Positions 16,778 to 25,130 of a stretch of DNA of 64,000 bases are shown piece by piece. Origin of the DNA: UMGS1590 sp963558655 (GTDB taxonomy: Bacteria; Bacillota; Peptococcia; Peptococcales; Peptococcaceae); contig CAUWHJ010000007.1 of NCBI GenBank assembly GCA_963558655.1, positions 43,258 through 107,257 on the forward strand, in the 5' to 3' direction. Every line of letters begins with the position of its first letter. Position 1 is the stretch's first letter. The translations under genes were made by a program, and so were the position numbers. Under the pieces are notes generated by a model, which was given only the letters and a program-made list of their open reading frames with translations, made no database searches and was not told where the DNA came from.

Positions 16778-17503
16778 TTATCGGCTGATTTTCTGCCGCA
16801 GCACCTTGAGCACAAAGCGCGGCAGTGCCAGCGCGCGTTTCCAGCGTTTACGGTCGCTGGCGATGCGATAAAGCCATTCCAGCTTCAGGCGAATAAAAAT
16901 CTCTGGCGCACGCTCCACACGGCCGGAGAGCACGTCAAAGCTGCCGCCGACACCAATGCCCACCGGCACACCACATTCCGCCAGATGGTCGTCAATAAAC
17001 TGTTCCTGATAAGGCGAACCCATGCCCACCAAAAGAATGTCTGGCTGTGCCGCTTTAATGTCAGCCACCACTGCCGCAGGCCCTTCATTGCGGAAATAGC
17101 CATGATGGGTGCCTACAATACGCACGCCAGGATACTGTGCACGCATATTGGCTGCTGCTTCGTCCACAACACCCGGCTCCGCGCCCAAAAAGTACAGCGA
17201 AAGGTTTCGTGCTGCGCTTTCACGGCACAGGGCTTCTGCCAATTCAATCCCCGTTACGCGCGCCGGAAACGGTGTGCCCAGAATACGCCCTGCCAAAAGC
17301 ACCCCCTGCCCGTCCGCCGTTACCAACGCGGCACGATTGATCAGCTGATGCAGCGCCGGTGTGCGGGTGGCATTATCAAGAATTTCTGGATTGGCAGTGA
17401 CCACCTGATGCGCTCCGCCTTCACGCACAAAATCTGCAATGCGGTTCAGCGCTTCCGCTTCCGTCACAGCGTCAATGCCGACGCCCAATACGTTGTGTTT
17501 CAT
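16778..17503 (-). CDS. WecG/TagA/CpsF family glycosyltransferase
   Basis: A 241-residue GT26-family enzyme, usually transferring N-acetylmannosamine (or a related sugar) to an undecaprenyl-linked GlcNAc during wall polymer synthesis. Motifs include VVTANPEILDNA, TADGQGVLLAGRI, SLYFLGAEPGVVDEAAANM, DILLVGMGSPYQEQFI and the C-terminal GIGVGGSFDVLSGRVERAPEIFIRLKLEWLYRI. It starts 14 bases after the LCP gene ends, so the pair is an operon: one enzyme builds, the other attaches, a secondary wall polymer. Confidence 0.92.
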   Translation of the reverse strand: MKHNVLGVGIDAVTEAEALNRIADFVREGGAHQVVTANPEILDNATRTPALHQLINRAALVTADGQGVLLAGRILGTPFPARVTGIELAEALCRESAARNLSLYFLGAEPGVVDEAAANMRAQYPGVRIVGTHHGYFRNEGPAAVVADIKAAQPDILLVGMGSPYQEQFIDDHLAECGVPVGIGVGGSFDVLSGRVERAPEIFIRLKLEWLYRIASDRKRWKRALALPRFVLKVLRQKISR

Positions 17504-17517
17504 GCTTCTCTCTCCTT

Positions 17518-18924
17518 TTAATAATAACCATTCGTGGTTGAATCGAGCACGGTGCCATATCTCATGGTTTGAATGACGTCGTTCACACTCTGTTCGTCCA
17601 AAATAACATAGCTGATACCATTGATATAAGGCGTTTCATATTGGAAGGACTGATATTCTAACGCATCAGATCCCATACCAATGAAATCCCACGCCAATTT
17701 AAGCATATCCAGCATACTCATGTCTGTTTCAATCTCATGCGAAACAGTCCACAACGTCATCGCAGCGCGCCAAGGCGTAAGATGCCGCACTTTTTCACTC
17801 AGCGCTTGCATAAACTGACTTTGCCGCTGCATACGTCCAATATCACCGGTGCCATCACCGCGCCAACGAACGAATGCGAGTGCGTCGTGCCCATCAAGTT
17901 TCTGCTCACCCGCCTTGAGGTCAATGCCTTCCTCCGGCAGATACATATCTTCTTCCACGTTAATGGTAATACCGCCCATGGCATCAATAATGTCGGCAAA
18001 GCTGTCAAAATTGATCAACACTGTATGGTCCACAGGACTATCTGTCAGATTTTCAACCGTTTCTTTAAGTAAATCCATGCCACCATAAGCCAGCGACGCA
18101 TTCACCTTATCCTCGCCAACGCCCGGAATTTCTACCAACGAATCACGCGGAATACTCACCATTTCAATTTTACGGTCAACCGGTCTGAGTGCTGTATAAA
18201 TGATGGTATCACTGCGCGAAGCCTCATCTGCACGTTGGTCGGTGCCTGCCAAAAGCAAATACACGTTGGACTTTTCACGTTCCATCGCCACCGCCGCACG
18301 GTCAGATGCAGGAATCTGGTCTATCGGCGTGGCAGCATTATGCGCGCGCACCGCCCAGAGGGTGGCAAAAGCAATGCCTATCACCACAAAAAACAGAATC
18401 ACATACAGCAGGCAGCCACAGCCGCGCCGTTTGTGCAGGGGCTTGCGCTCGCCTTTTTTCTTTTTCTCGGCATACGCGGCCATTTTTTTGCCCGCCATGG
18501 CGCCGAATGCCGCCACTTTTTCCTTTGCTTGCCCCTTCTCCTGGTGCTTGTTCTGTGCATGGACAGATTTTTCCTGAGCAGCATGGTTTTCCTGCGCTGC
18601 CGCGCGCTGTTTTGCCCTATCTGGCGCCGCTTGGGGCGGAGGGGTTTGTTGGGCAACACGCTTGTGATTGGCTGCTTGCTGCGCCGCTGTAAACGACGCT
18701 TCCGCCTGTTTCTGCCGTGCCTGCTTGAGCTGATTGTGCCGCTTGGCTTCCTCATGCAGACGCTTGCTTTCCTCCAAATCGCGCCGCAATTTTTCCATAT
18801 CAAAGGTGCCCTGTCGTTTCACTGCGTCCTGGCGGCGCGTTGCCTGTGGGTCGCTCGGGTCAAGGCGCATGGTATCATCAGCGCGCGTATGCTGCGGCGC
18901 TTGTTGCTTTTTCTCGTTATCCAT
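17518..18924 (-). CDS. LytR-CpsA-Psr (LCP) family protein
   Basis: LCP enzymes transfer polyprenyl-linked glycopolymers to peptidoglycan. This 468-residue protein starts with a ~170-residue cytoplasmic region rich in K, Q, A and R (LEESKRLHEEAKRHNQLKQARQKQAEA), probably coiled coil, then one membrane helix (CGCLLYVILFFVVIGIAFATLWAV) and the LCP domain: LLAGTDQRADEASRSDTIIY, MVSIPRDSLVEIPG, KVNASLAYGG, FDSFADIIDAMGGITINV and ALAFVRWRGDGTGDIGRMQRQSQFM. The ATG at 18924 follows AGGAGG. The long charged cytoplasmic tail is longer than in most LCP proteins. Confidence 0.93.
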   Translation of the reverse strand: MDNEKKQQAPQHTRADDTMRLDPSDPQATRRQDAVKRQGTFDMEKLRRDLEESKRLHEEAKRHNQLKQARQKQAEASFTAAQQAANHKRVAQQTPPPQAAPDRAKQRAAAQENHAAQEKSVHAQNKHQEKGQAKEKVAAFGAMAGKKMAAYAEKKKKGERKPLHKRRGCGCLLYVILFFVVIGIAFATLWAVRAHNAATPIDQIPASDRAAVAMEREKSNVYLLLAGTDQRADEASRSDTIIYTALRPVDRKIEMVSIPRDSLVEIPGVGEDKVNASLAYGGMDLLKETVENLTDSPVDHTVLINFDSFADIIDAMGGITINVEEDMYLPEEGIDLKAGEQKLDGHDALAFVRWRGDGTGDIGRMQRQSQFMQALSEKVRHLTPWRAAMTLWTVSHEIETDMSMLDMLKLAWDFIGMGSDALEYQSFQYETPYINGISYVILDEQSVNDVIQTMRYGTVLDSTTNGYY

Positions 18925-19089
18925 AATGCCTCCTGGATGCTTCAATGTTCTCATTTATTCTAGCAGAGTCCTGCGGTCAATGCAATTCGCACCGCCTGCT
19001 TCCAACCATTGGATTTTCACAATCTCGCAAACGCTCATTGATTATTGCCAATTTTTTTGCTATTCTGGATATATAAAGGAGGACGCCCC

Positions 19090-19497
19090 ATGAAAAAGAA
19101 CCAGCAACGCCCCGCATTTACGCTCGTGGAACTGATTGTCGTGCTCGCCATTCTGGCGGTGCTGCTCGTGGTGATTGTGCCGCGCGTCACCGGCTATGTG
19201 GGCAATGCGCGCGAAACCGCCGCCCAGAACAATGCCTCGGCCATCATGCACGCAGCCGAACTGTACATCGTAGAACAGGACCGCGACGGCAAGCCCGTTA
19301 CCGCCGAGCTTGAAAACGGCGGTGCGCTTGATGCTTACATCGAAAACCTTGATGCCGACGACCGCTACACCTTGCACATCAGCTACAACGAAAGCACCCG
19401 CAACTACGACATCAGCGGCAGCTACACCAGCGGCGAAATCACCGTCACCATTCCTGATATGACCATTGAGCGTGGCGCCACCACCACGCACCCATAA
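19090..19497 (+). CDS. Orphan type IV pilin-like protein (prepilin)
   Basis: A 135-residue protein with a class III signal: MKKNQQRPAFTLVELIVVLAILAVLL, in which cleavage would precede F10 and E14 is the conserved glutamate. A single hydrophobic helix follows, then NARETAAQNNASAIMHAAELYIV and a soluble, beta-rich C-terminus ending in a threonine-rich tail. AAAGGAGG precedes the ATG at 19090. No prepilin peptidase, assembly ATPase or other pilin is within the window, so it must use machinery encoded elsewhere, such as a competence-type or type IV pilus. Confidence 0.85.
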   Translation: MKKNQQRPAFTLVELIVVLAILAVLLVVIVPRVTGYVGNARETAAQNNASAIMHAAELYIVEQDRDGKPVTAELENGGALDAYIENLDADDRYTLHISYNESTRNYDISGSYTSGEITVTIPDMTIERGATTTHP

Positions 19498-19558
19498 ACC
19501 ACATCGCCTGCAAATCAGCTATCGAAAAAAATGATACCACGTTACTAATAAACAGGGC

Positions 19559-19587
19559 TTGCAACTTGGCGATGATTCGTGTATGCT
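19559..19587 (+). promoter_or_regulatory. Promoter of candidate small RNA
   Basis: TTGCAA at 19559-19564 and TATGCT at 19582-19587 are separated by 17 bases. Confidence 0.6.
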
Positions 19588-19592
19588 ATTTA

Positions 19593-19694
19593 TGGCGGAT
19601 AAAGTTGTACTCCTGTCAGCTCACTCATCTACTACTACTATGACAGTTGTTACATGGTTTCTGCATAGGAAGACCCTGATACAGGGTCTTTTTT
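19593..19694 (+). ncRNA. Candidate small RNA of about 100 nt
   Basis: The stretch from the promoter start point to the terminator has no plausible reading frame with a ribosome site. It contains CTGTCA at about 19613 and TGACAG near 19640, which pair, and then AGACCCTG-ATA-CAGGGTCT followed by T6. It matches no family I know. The upstream prepilin gene is separated by its own stop and the promoter. Confidence 0.45.
19670..19694 (+). terminator. Intrinsic terminator of candidate small RNA
   Basis: AGACCCTG and CAGGGTCT form an eight-base-pair stem with a three-base loop followed by TTTTTTC. Confidence 0.85.
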
Positions 19695-19801
19695 CTTTGC
19701 CCGTCAGCCACTGTGCCATGCAGCCGTCATTGTTTTTCTCTGTGAAAAATCAGTTAATTTTCTTTTTCCATGCTATTAAATTGCCTGATAGGACCACCCA
19801 C

Positions 19802-19838
19802 ACGCCACACGATGTACACCGCATCGTGTGGCGTTTTC
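19802..19838 (+). terminator. Terminator-like hairpin upstream of the response regulator
   Basis: CGCCACACGATG and CATCGTGTGGCG form a perfect twelve-base-pair stem followed by TTTTCTG. It shields the regulator promoter from upstream transcription. Confidence 0.75.
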
Positions 19839-19861
19839 TGTTGCTGCACCGCCACCCACCC

Positions 19862-19890
19862 TTGAAGCGGCCGCCGTTTCTCGCTACAAT
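19862..19890 (+). promoter_or_regulatory. Promoter of the response regulator
   Basis: TTGAAG at 19862-19867 and TACAAT at 19885-19890 are 17 bases apart, ending 32 bases before the ATG. Confidence 0.75.
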
Positions 19891-19922
19891 GAAACCAGCA
19901 ACCATCACAAGGAGGTGAGCCA

Positions 19923-20600
19923 ATGGCCACCATTGCCATCATTGATGACGACATCTATATTGGCGACACACTGGCAGCGCTGCTGCAAAAGAACGGCTAC
20001 GATGTGCTGCGTGCTTATTCCGGCACGGAAGCGCTCTATCTTTTAGAGCACACGCAGCCAGATTTATTGCTTTTAGACCTCATGCTGCCGGGCCTTTCCG
20101 GTGAGGAAGTGCTTACACGCATACCAAACATTCCCGTGATTGTGTTAAGTGCAAAAGCCGACGTACAAAATAAAATCAACCTGCTGCTCTCCGGCGCCTG
20201 CGACTATGTGACCAAACCCTTCAACAGCGGCGAACTGTTGGCACGCATCGCCGCACAGTTACGCCGCACAACAGAAATGCCGGAAACATCGCTGCATGTT
20301 GGTGCGCTGTGTTTGAATCCTGCCGCCCACAGTGTCACAGCCAATGGGGCACCGCTGCATCTCACCAAAACAGAGTATGCCATCTTGAAACTTCTCATGC
20401 AGCATCCTGAGCAAGTGCTTGCCAAATCGACCATTCTCGAGCGTATCAGCCAGGACACGCCAGACTGCACCGAGAGCAGCCTCAAACAGCACATCTCAAA
20501 CCTACGCAAAAAGCTGCGTGAAGCCACCGGTCACGATTATATCGACGCCGTCTGGGGCATTGGTTTCAAGCTCAGCGACAAACCGTCCAACAAACCTTGA
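19923..20600 (+). CDS. OmpR/PhoB-type response regulator
   Basis: A 225-residue regulator: receiver domain (phospho-acceptor D52 in LLLLDLMLPGLSGEE, acidic pocket IIDDD, conserved Lys in TKPF) and a C-terminal winged-helix trans_reg_C domain (LTKTEYAILKLLMQHPEQVLAKSTILERI, ESSLKQHISNLRKKLREATGHDYIDAVWGIGFKL). AAGGAGGTG precedes the ATG. It heads a module with ABC transporter and kinase genes, resembling bacitracin/lantibiotic-type detoxification systems. The repeats just after its stop are its probable operator. Confidence 0.93.
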   Translation: MATIAIIDDDIYIGDTLAALLQKNGYDVLRAYSGTEALYLLEHTQPDLLLLDLMLPGLSGEEVLTRIPNIPVIVLSAKADVQNKINLLLSGACDYVTKPFNSGELLARIAAQLRRTTEMPETSLHVGALCLNPAAHSVTANGAPLHLTKTEYAILKLLMQHPEQVLAKSTILERISQDTPDCTESSLKQHISNLRKKLREATGHDYIDAVWGIGFKLSDKPSNKP

Positions 20601-20636
20601 CGAAATCTTTACCCTTTTCTTGACCGCTATCTTGAC
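20596..20636 (+). promoter_or_regulatory. Four direct repeats, candidate response-regulator operator
   Basis: CTTGAC (20596), CTTTAC (20607), CTTGAC (20619) and CTTGAC (20631) recur at 11-12 base spacing, about one helical turn, starting over the response regulator stop codon and ending 47 bases before the ABC ATPase start. A TAAGAT box follows at about 20646. Such arrays are typical for OmpR-family binding at activated promoters. Confidence 0.6.
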
Positions 20637-20682
20637 GCCTTCCCCGTAAGATAAAGGCATCAACGATAAGGAGGTCTTTCCT

Positions 20683-21597
20683 ATGGAAACCGTACTCACC
20701 ACCAACGCACTTTCCAAGCGTTACCGCCACACCTTGGCGCTGGACAAGCTCTCCATGCAGGTGCCAAAAGGTGCCATTTACGGCATGGTCGGTCGCAACG
20801 GCAGCGGTAAAACAACGCTGATTCGTCTCATTTGCGGCTTGCAGCTACCAACAAGCGGCAGCTTTTCGCTCTACGGCACCGCGCACACCAGCCACGCCAT
20901 CAACACAGAGCGGCAACGCCTCGGCGCCGTTATCGAAACGCCGTCGTTTTACCACGACATGAGCGCACAGGACAATTTGCGTCAGCAGTACCGTATGCTT
21001 GGCCTGCCAAGCTTCGAGAACATTCCCAACCTTCTGCGCCTGGTTGGCTTGGAAAATACCGGTCGCAAAAAAGCAAAGCATTTTTCGTTGGGCATGAAAC
21101 AGCGTCTCGGCATTGCCATGGCGCTGGCTGGCCAGCCGGACTTTCTCATTCTCGATGAACCCACCAACGGCTTAGACCCGCAAGGCATCATCGAGATGCG
21201 CGAACTCATTTTGCGGCTCAACCGCGAAGAAGGCATCACCATTCTTATTTCCAGCCACATTTTAGACGAACTGTCGCGTCTCGCCACCCATTATGGCATC
21301 ATCGACAGCGGCCGCATGATAAAAGAGCTTTCCGCCGACGAACTGGACGCCGCCTGCCGCAAAGCACTGCGCGTAACAGTGTCAGATATGCACGCCTTAG
21401 TGCGTGTGCTTGATGCGCTGCGCCTGGATTACAGCGTCACCGACCAACACACTGCCGACATCTACGCCGAGCTGCCCATCAGCGAATTGGTCCATGCGCT
21501 CGACAACGAAAATTGCACCCTGCTGGACGCCACCGCCCATGACGAATCACTGGAAAGCTATTTCATCTCTCTGGTAGGGGGTGAGCGCCATGCGTAA
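20683..21597 (+). CDS. ABC transporter ATP-binding protein (BcrA-like)
   Basis: A 304-residue ATPase with Walker A GRNGSGKTTLIRLI, Q-loop region VIETPSFYHDMSAQDNL, signature FSLGMKQRLGIAMAL, Walker B LILDEPTNGLDPQG and the switch His in SSHILDEL. The ~80-residue C-terminal extension is typical of bacitracin/lantibiotic export or immunity ATPases. AAGGAGG precedes the ATG. It overlaps the permease gene by eight bases, so the subunits are coupled. Confidence 0.93.
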   Translation: METVLTTNALSKRYRHTLALDKLSMQVPKGAIYGMVGRNGSGKTTLIRLICGLQLPTSGSFSLYGTAHTSHAINTERQRLGAVIETPSFYHDMSAQDNLRQQYRMLGLPSFENIPNLLRLVGLENTGRKKAKHFSLGMKQRLGIAMALAGQPDFLILDEPTNGLDPQGIIEMRELILRLNREEGITILISSHILDELSRLATHYGIIDSGRMIKELSADELDAACRKALRVTVSDMHALVRVLDALRLDYSVTDQHTADIYAELPISELVHALDNENCTLLDATAHDESLESYFISLVGGERHA

Positions 21598-22372
21598 ACT
21601 CCTTTCTGTGAATCTGGTGCAGCTTTTGCGCGATAAAATCTTCTGGGCAGTGCTCGCCTTCATGGCCATCAGCACCGCCATTCTTGTCGTCAGCACCTAC
21701 AACATGGTTTCCTTCTATGGCTACGACCCTGGCGAGTGGACAGCCGAAGCCTCCATGTTCTGTATGTTGCCCGGCCTTGGCATCATCAACGCCATCTGGC
21801 TGCACCTTCTCATCGGCAACGATTTCGACCAGGGCACCATTCGCAACAAGCTCATCTGTGGCCACCGTCGCAGCGCCATTTTCTTTTCCCACTGGCTCAC
21901 CGCCGCCATCGGGTCACTGCTCCTTCTGGCTGTAAGCCTGAGTATCGGCACACTGCTCAGCGGGTATCTATTCCGCACTTTTACGTATGGCGCCACCGCC
22001 ATCGCCTGGTTCTATCTCTGCTGCGCCCTGCTCACCATCGCCTATTCAGCCATCAGTGTGGCACTGGCCATGAACATCGGTCACAAAGCCAGCTCCGTTG
22101 TCTGCGGTATGCTCGTCATGCTGGCGCTTTCCATTTGTGCCTCCATTGTTGGCACCCTGCTTTCATACCTGCGTAACACCACCTGGGAACCTGTGACGCT
22201 TAAAGACCATCTGGTGCTATTTGTCTACGATCTACTGCCCTCTGGACAGTGTATGCAAATCAACAACCTGATGTTTGAACACGCCGGTCGTTGGCCGCTT
22301 TATTCTCTGCTGCTCATTGTTATTGGCACCGGCATTGGCTATCTACTGTTTAAGAGAAAAGACATCAAATAA
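21590..22372 (+). CDS. ABC transporter permease (ABC-2 type)
   Basis: A 260-residue membrane protein with six hydrophobic segments and the ABC-2 pattern: a short cytoplasmic start (MRKLLSVNLVQLLRDKIFW), a first helix, GLGIINAIWLHLLIGNDFDQGTIRNKLICGHRRSAIFFSHWL and a final helix ending LLFKRKDIK. The ATG at 21590 follows GGGGGTGAG; an upstream in-frame GTG at 21581 overlaps that ribosome site. It partners the preceding ATPase, probably in export or removal of a membrane-active peptide; substrate not known. Confidence 0.88.
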   Translation: MRKLLSVNLVQLLRDKIFWAVLAFMAISTAILVVSTYNMVSFYGYDPGEWTAEASMFCMLPGLGIINAIWLHLLIGNDFDQGTIRNKLICGHRRSAIFFSHWLTAAIGSLLLLAVSLSIGTLLSGYLFRTFTYGATAIAWFYLCCALLTIAYSAISVALAMNIGHKASSVVCGMLVMLALSICASIVGTLLSYLRNTTWEPVTLKDHLVLFVYDLLPSGQCMQINNLMFEHAGRWPLYSLLLIVIGTGIGYLLFKRKDIK

Positions 22373-22384
22373 GGAGGTGCCCTC

Positions 22385-23263
22385 ATGGGCGTTTGGTTGC
22401 TCATCATCGTACTTGCTGTCTGTGTACTTGCATTGGCCGCAAAACTCGTCTTTCTGCGACACGATCTGTACCATCTCAGCAGCCAACTCCACGAACGCCT
22501 GATGCAAGACACCAACGCCCCGCTCATCTCCGCCAGCCGTGACCGTGCCTTGCGTACCCTTGCCGCTACACTTAATAAAGAGCTGAAAACCTTACGCCAG
22601 CAGCGTCTGCGCTACGAAAACGGCGACCGTGAACTCAAGCGTGCTGTCACCAACATCTCCCACGATTTGCGTACACCGCTCACCGCCATCAGTGCCACAC
22701 TAGATCTTCTGGACGATGAAGAAAAAAGCGATACCGTCGCCCGCTCCCTGGCCCTCATCAGAAACCGTACAGATGCCATGACACGCCTCACCGAAGATCT
22801 GTTTCGTTACTCCGTCATTCTCGCAGAAGAAAAAAACCTTGCCTGCAAACCGCTTGTCCTCAACGATGTCCTCGCTGAAAGCCTTGCCGCTTTCTATGAT
22901 GCACTCACCGCCCGCGGCATCACACCCGACATTCACCTCTGCGAAACGCGCATCACCCGCACACTCAACCGCGATGCGCTGGCGCGTATTTTCGCCAATA
23001 TCTTAAACAACGCCCTCAAATACAGCGACGGCGATCTCGCCGTAAGTCTCAACACAGACGGCAGCATCACCTTCGCCAACCACGCTGCCAACCTCGACAA
23101 AACCACCGTAGGGCAACTCTTCGACCGCTTCTTCACAGTCGAAGCAGCACACCATTCCACCGGCTTGGGCCTCTCTATTGCCCGCACCCTCGTCAAACAA
23201 ATGAACGGTGAAATCACCGCCGCCTATGCGGACGGCATGCTGATCATCACCGTACAATTTTAA
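22385..23263 (+). CDS. Sensor histidine kinase
   Basis: A 292-residue kinase with one N-terminal membrane helix (LLIIVLAVCVLALAAKLVFL) and almost no extracellular part, so it probably senses within the membrane or through the ABC transporter. H93 lies in NISHDLRTPLTAI; the N box is ILNNALKYSD, and the G box is STGLGLSIARTLV. It is the last gene of the regulator-transporter-kinase unit, 12 bases after the permease, and a terminator follows. Confidence 0.92.
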   Translation: MGVWLLIIVLAVCVLALAAKLVFLRHDLYHLSSQLHERLMQDTNAPLISASRDRALRTLAATLNKELKTLRQQRLRYENGDRELKRAVTNISHDLRTPLTAISATLDLLDDEEKSDTVARSLALIRNRTDAMTRLTEDLFRYSVILAEEKNLACKPLVLNDVLAESLAAFYDALTARGITPDIHLCETRITRTLNRDALARIFANILNNALKYSDGDLAVSLNTDGSITFANHAANLDKTTVGQLFDRFFTVEAAHHSTGLGLSIARTLVKQMNGEITAAYADGMLIITVQF

Positions 23264-23268
23264 CACCG

Positions 23269-23303
23269 ACAACCGTTGCCCCACGGCAGCGGTTGTTTTT
23301 TTA
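23269..23303 (+). terminator. Intrinsic terminator after the histidine kinase
   Basis: ACAACCGTTGCC pairs with GGCAGCGGTTGT (one mismatch) around a four-base loop, followed by T7. Confidence 0.9.
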
Positions 23304-23433
23304 TGTGCGCCTCGCTTCTTGCCATCATCGGCTATGCGTGCGTCTGCCTGCTTGTGCTGTGCGGCAAAAAGCGTTCATAAGCGGGCGCGGCTGTGCTATA
23401 CTGGTGTCATGATTCAGCAAGGAGGCACACACA

Positions 23434-23784
23434 ATGACCAACGAAAAAGTTTTTGCTATGAAACTCTCGCAAGTCTACCCGCTGCTCGTTGCCAAAGCCG
23501 AGCGCAAAGGGCGAACACGCCAGGAGGTAGACACCGTCACCTGCTGGCTCACGGGTTACGATGCCGAAGGACTGGCGGCACAGCTTGCACGCGATGTGGA
23601 TTATGGCACATTTTTTCGCGAAGCACCTGCGCCACATCCCAATGCCCACCTCGTCAAAGGAAAAATCTGCGGTGTTCGCATCGAAGATATTGATGACCCA
23701 CTCATGCAACAAATTCGTCGTCTCGACAAACTTGTAGACGAGTTGGCAAAAGGCAAACCGCTCGATAAAATTTTACGCCAATAA
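23434..23784 (+). CDS. DUF2200 family protein
   Basis: A 116-residue protein with family features: KVFAMKLSQVYPLLVAKAERKGRTRQEVDTVTCWLTGYD, DVDYGTFFREAPAPHPNAHLVKGKICGVRIEDIDDPLMQQIRRLDKLVDELAKGKPLDKIL. Function is unknown; the fold is probably YdhG-like alpha/beta. AGGAGG lies upstream. It begins a run of small plus-strand enzyme genes (methyltransferase, reductase, acetyltransferase) with short gaps. Confidence 0.88.
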   Translation: MTNEKVFAMKLSQVYPLLVAKAERKGRTRQEVDTVTCWLTGYDAEGLAAQLARDVDYGTFFREAPAPHPNAHLVKGKICGVRIEDIDDPLMQQIRRLDKLVDELAKGKPLDKILRQ

Positions 23785-23794
23785 AGGAGAACCC

Positions 23795-24523
23795 ATGAAC
23801 ACACTCTATGACAACGATGCTTTTTTTACCGCTTACAGCGCCATGCCGCGCAGTCAGAAAGGGTTGGAAGCTGCCGGTGAATGGCACCAACTGGCGCCGC
23901 TTTTCCCCGATGTACAAGGCAAAGCGGTGCTCGATCTTGGCTGCGGCTATGGCTGGCACTGCGAATATGCTGCCGAACAAGGTGCTAAAGAAGTGCTGGG
24001 ACTGGACGCCAGCACCAAAATGATCGCTGTGGCCCAACGCGACCATGCACGCCCACAAATTTCTTACAAAGTGGCCGATCTGGAAACATTCGCCTACTCA
24101 CAAGTGCATTACGACCTTGTCGTTTCCAACCTGGTGCTACACTACATTCACGACCTCACTGCCATTTACACCAAAGTTTGGCACACGCTGCGCCCCGGTG
24201 GCACCTTCCTTTTTAACATCGAACACCCCACTTTCACCGCAGGGGTGCATCAGGAATGGATCACCAACGAGGACGGCACGCTGCGCCACTGGCCGGTAGA
24301 CAACTACTTCTACCCGGGCGCACGCGACACCGTCTTTCTCGGCGAACACGTCACCAAAGAGCACCACACCCTCACGCAAATTGTGAACCCTCTGCTCGCA
24401 CTGGGTTTCCGCCTCAGCGCTTTAGAGGAAGCCATGCCGCCTGAAACCATGCGCGACTTGCCGGAAATGGCTGGTGAAATGCGCCGTCCAATGATGCTTT
24501 TGGTGCGCGCAGAAAAAGAATAG
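23795..24523 (+). CDS. Class I SAM-dependent methyltransferase
   Basis: A 242-residue methyltransferase of the UbiE/small-molecule type. Motif I is VLDLGCGYGWHCEYAAEQGA, followed by VLGLDAS, a KVADLETFAY acidic loop and DLVVSNLVLHYIHDL. The C-terminal half (GGTFLFNIEHPTFTAGVHQEWI, HTLTQIVNPLLALGFRL) is typical of small-molecule or tailoring enzymes. It starts ten bases after the DUF2200 gene. Substrate not predictable. Confidence 0.9.
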   Translation: MNTLYDNDAFFTAYSAMPRSQKGLEAAGEWHQLAPLFPDVQGKAVLDLGCGYGWHCEYAAEQGAKEVLGLDASTKMIAVAQRDHARPQISYKVADLETFAYSQVHYDLVVSNLVLHYIHDLTAIYTKVWHTLRPGGTFLFNIEHPTFTAGVHQEWITNEDGTLRHWPVDNYFYPGARDTVFLGEHVTKEHHTLTQIVNPLLALGFRLSALEEAMPPETMRDLPEMAGEMRRPMMLLVRAEKE

Positions 24524-24550
24524 CGCCTGTAAACAGAAAAGGAGCGTCCT

Positions 24551-25084
24551 ATGCGCCAAACCATTCTCTATATTGCCATGAGTGTAGACGGCTTTATCGC
24601 CGATGCCCAAGGTGGTGTTGACTGGCTCTGCGGCGAAAGCAGCACGCAAGACACTGAAAACACTGGCTATGCTGCCTTCCTGCAAAACATTGATACCGTC
24701 ATCATGGGGCGCCGTACCTATGAGCAAATCGTCACAGACCTTTCGCCGGATACCTGGCCCTATGACGGTCTTGTCACCTATGTCATCACACACCAGTCCG
24801 CTCCGTCACACGATGGCATTTATTTCACCAACGAAACGCCAACAGCCCTTGTGCAGCGTCTGCAAAAAACGAGTGGCAAAGACATCTGGATCTGCGGCGG
24901 TGCAACCATTGCCCAACAGCTTCTGCACGACCACCTCATCGACCGCCTGCGCCTCACCCTCATTCCCACCTTGCTCGGTTCCGGTATCCGTCTCTTTGAT
25001 ACACTGAACACCGCACAACCGCTGCACCTTGTCGCCACCCACACGGCAAACGGCATGGTAGAACTCATCTACGACAAACGTTAA
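24551..25084 (+). CDS. Dihydrofolate reductase/RibD-C family protein
   Basis: A 177-residue reductase fold: MRQTILYIAMSVDGFIADAQGGVDWLCG, IDTVIMGRRTYEQI, PYDGLVTYVITH, DIWICGGATIAQQLLHDHLIDRLRLTLIPTLLGSGIRLF. This is the RibD C-terminal-like group (YwjB/YyaP type) rather than true dihydrofolate reductase FolA. It probably binds NADPH; its substrate is unknown. AGGAGC precedes the ATG. Confidence 0.88.
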   Translation: MRQTILYIAMSVDGFIADAQGGVDWLCGESSTQDTENTGYAAFLQNIDTVIMGRRTYEQIVTDLSPDTWPYDGLVTYVITHQSAPSHDGIYFTNETPTALVQRLQKTSGKDIWICGGATIAQQLLHDHLIDRLRLTLIPTLLGSGIRLFDTLNTAQPLHLVATHTANGMVELIYDKR

Positions 25085-25130
25085 TACCAACACCACACTA
25101 CGCCTTTTCTCATTTCAGGAGGTAACACCT

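Larger units (their letters stand above)
19498..19922. other. Non-coding stretch with small-RNA candidate and two terminators
   Basis: No credible gene. It contains a promoter (TTGCAA at 19559, TATGCT), a ~105-base candidate transcript ending at a terminator near 19694, a second terminator at 19802-19838, and the response-regulator promoter at 19862-19890. Confidence 0.7.
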
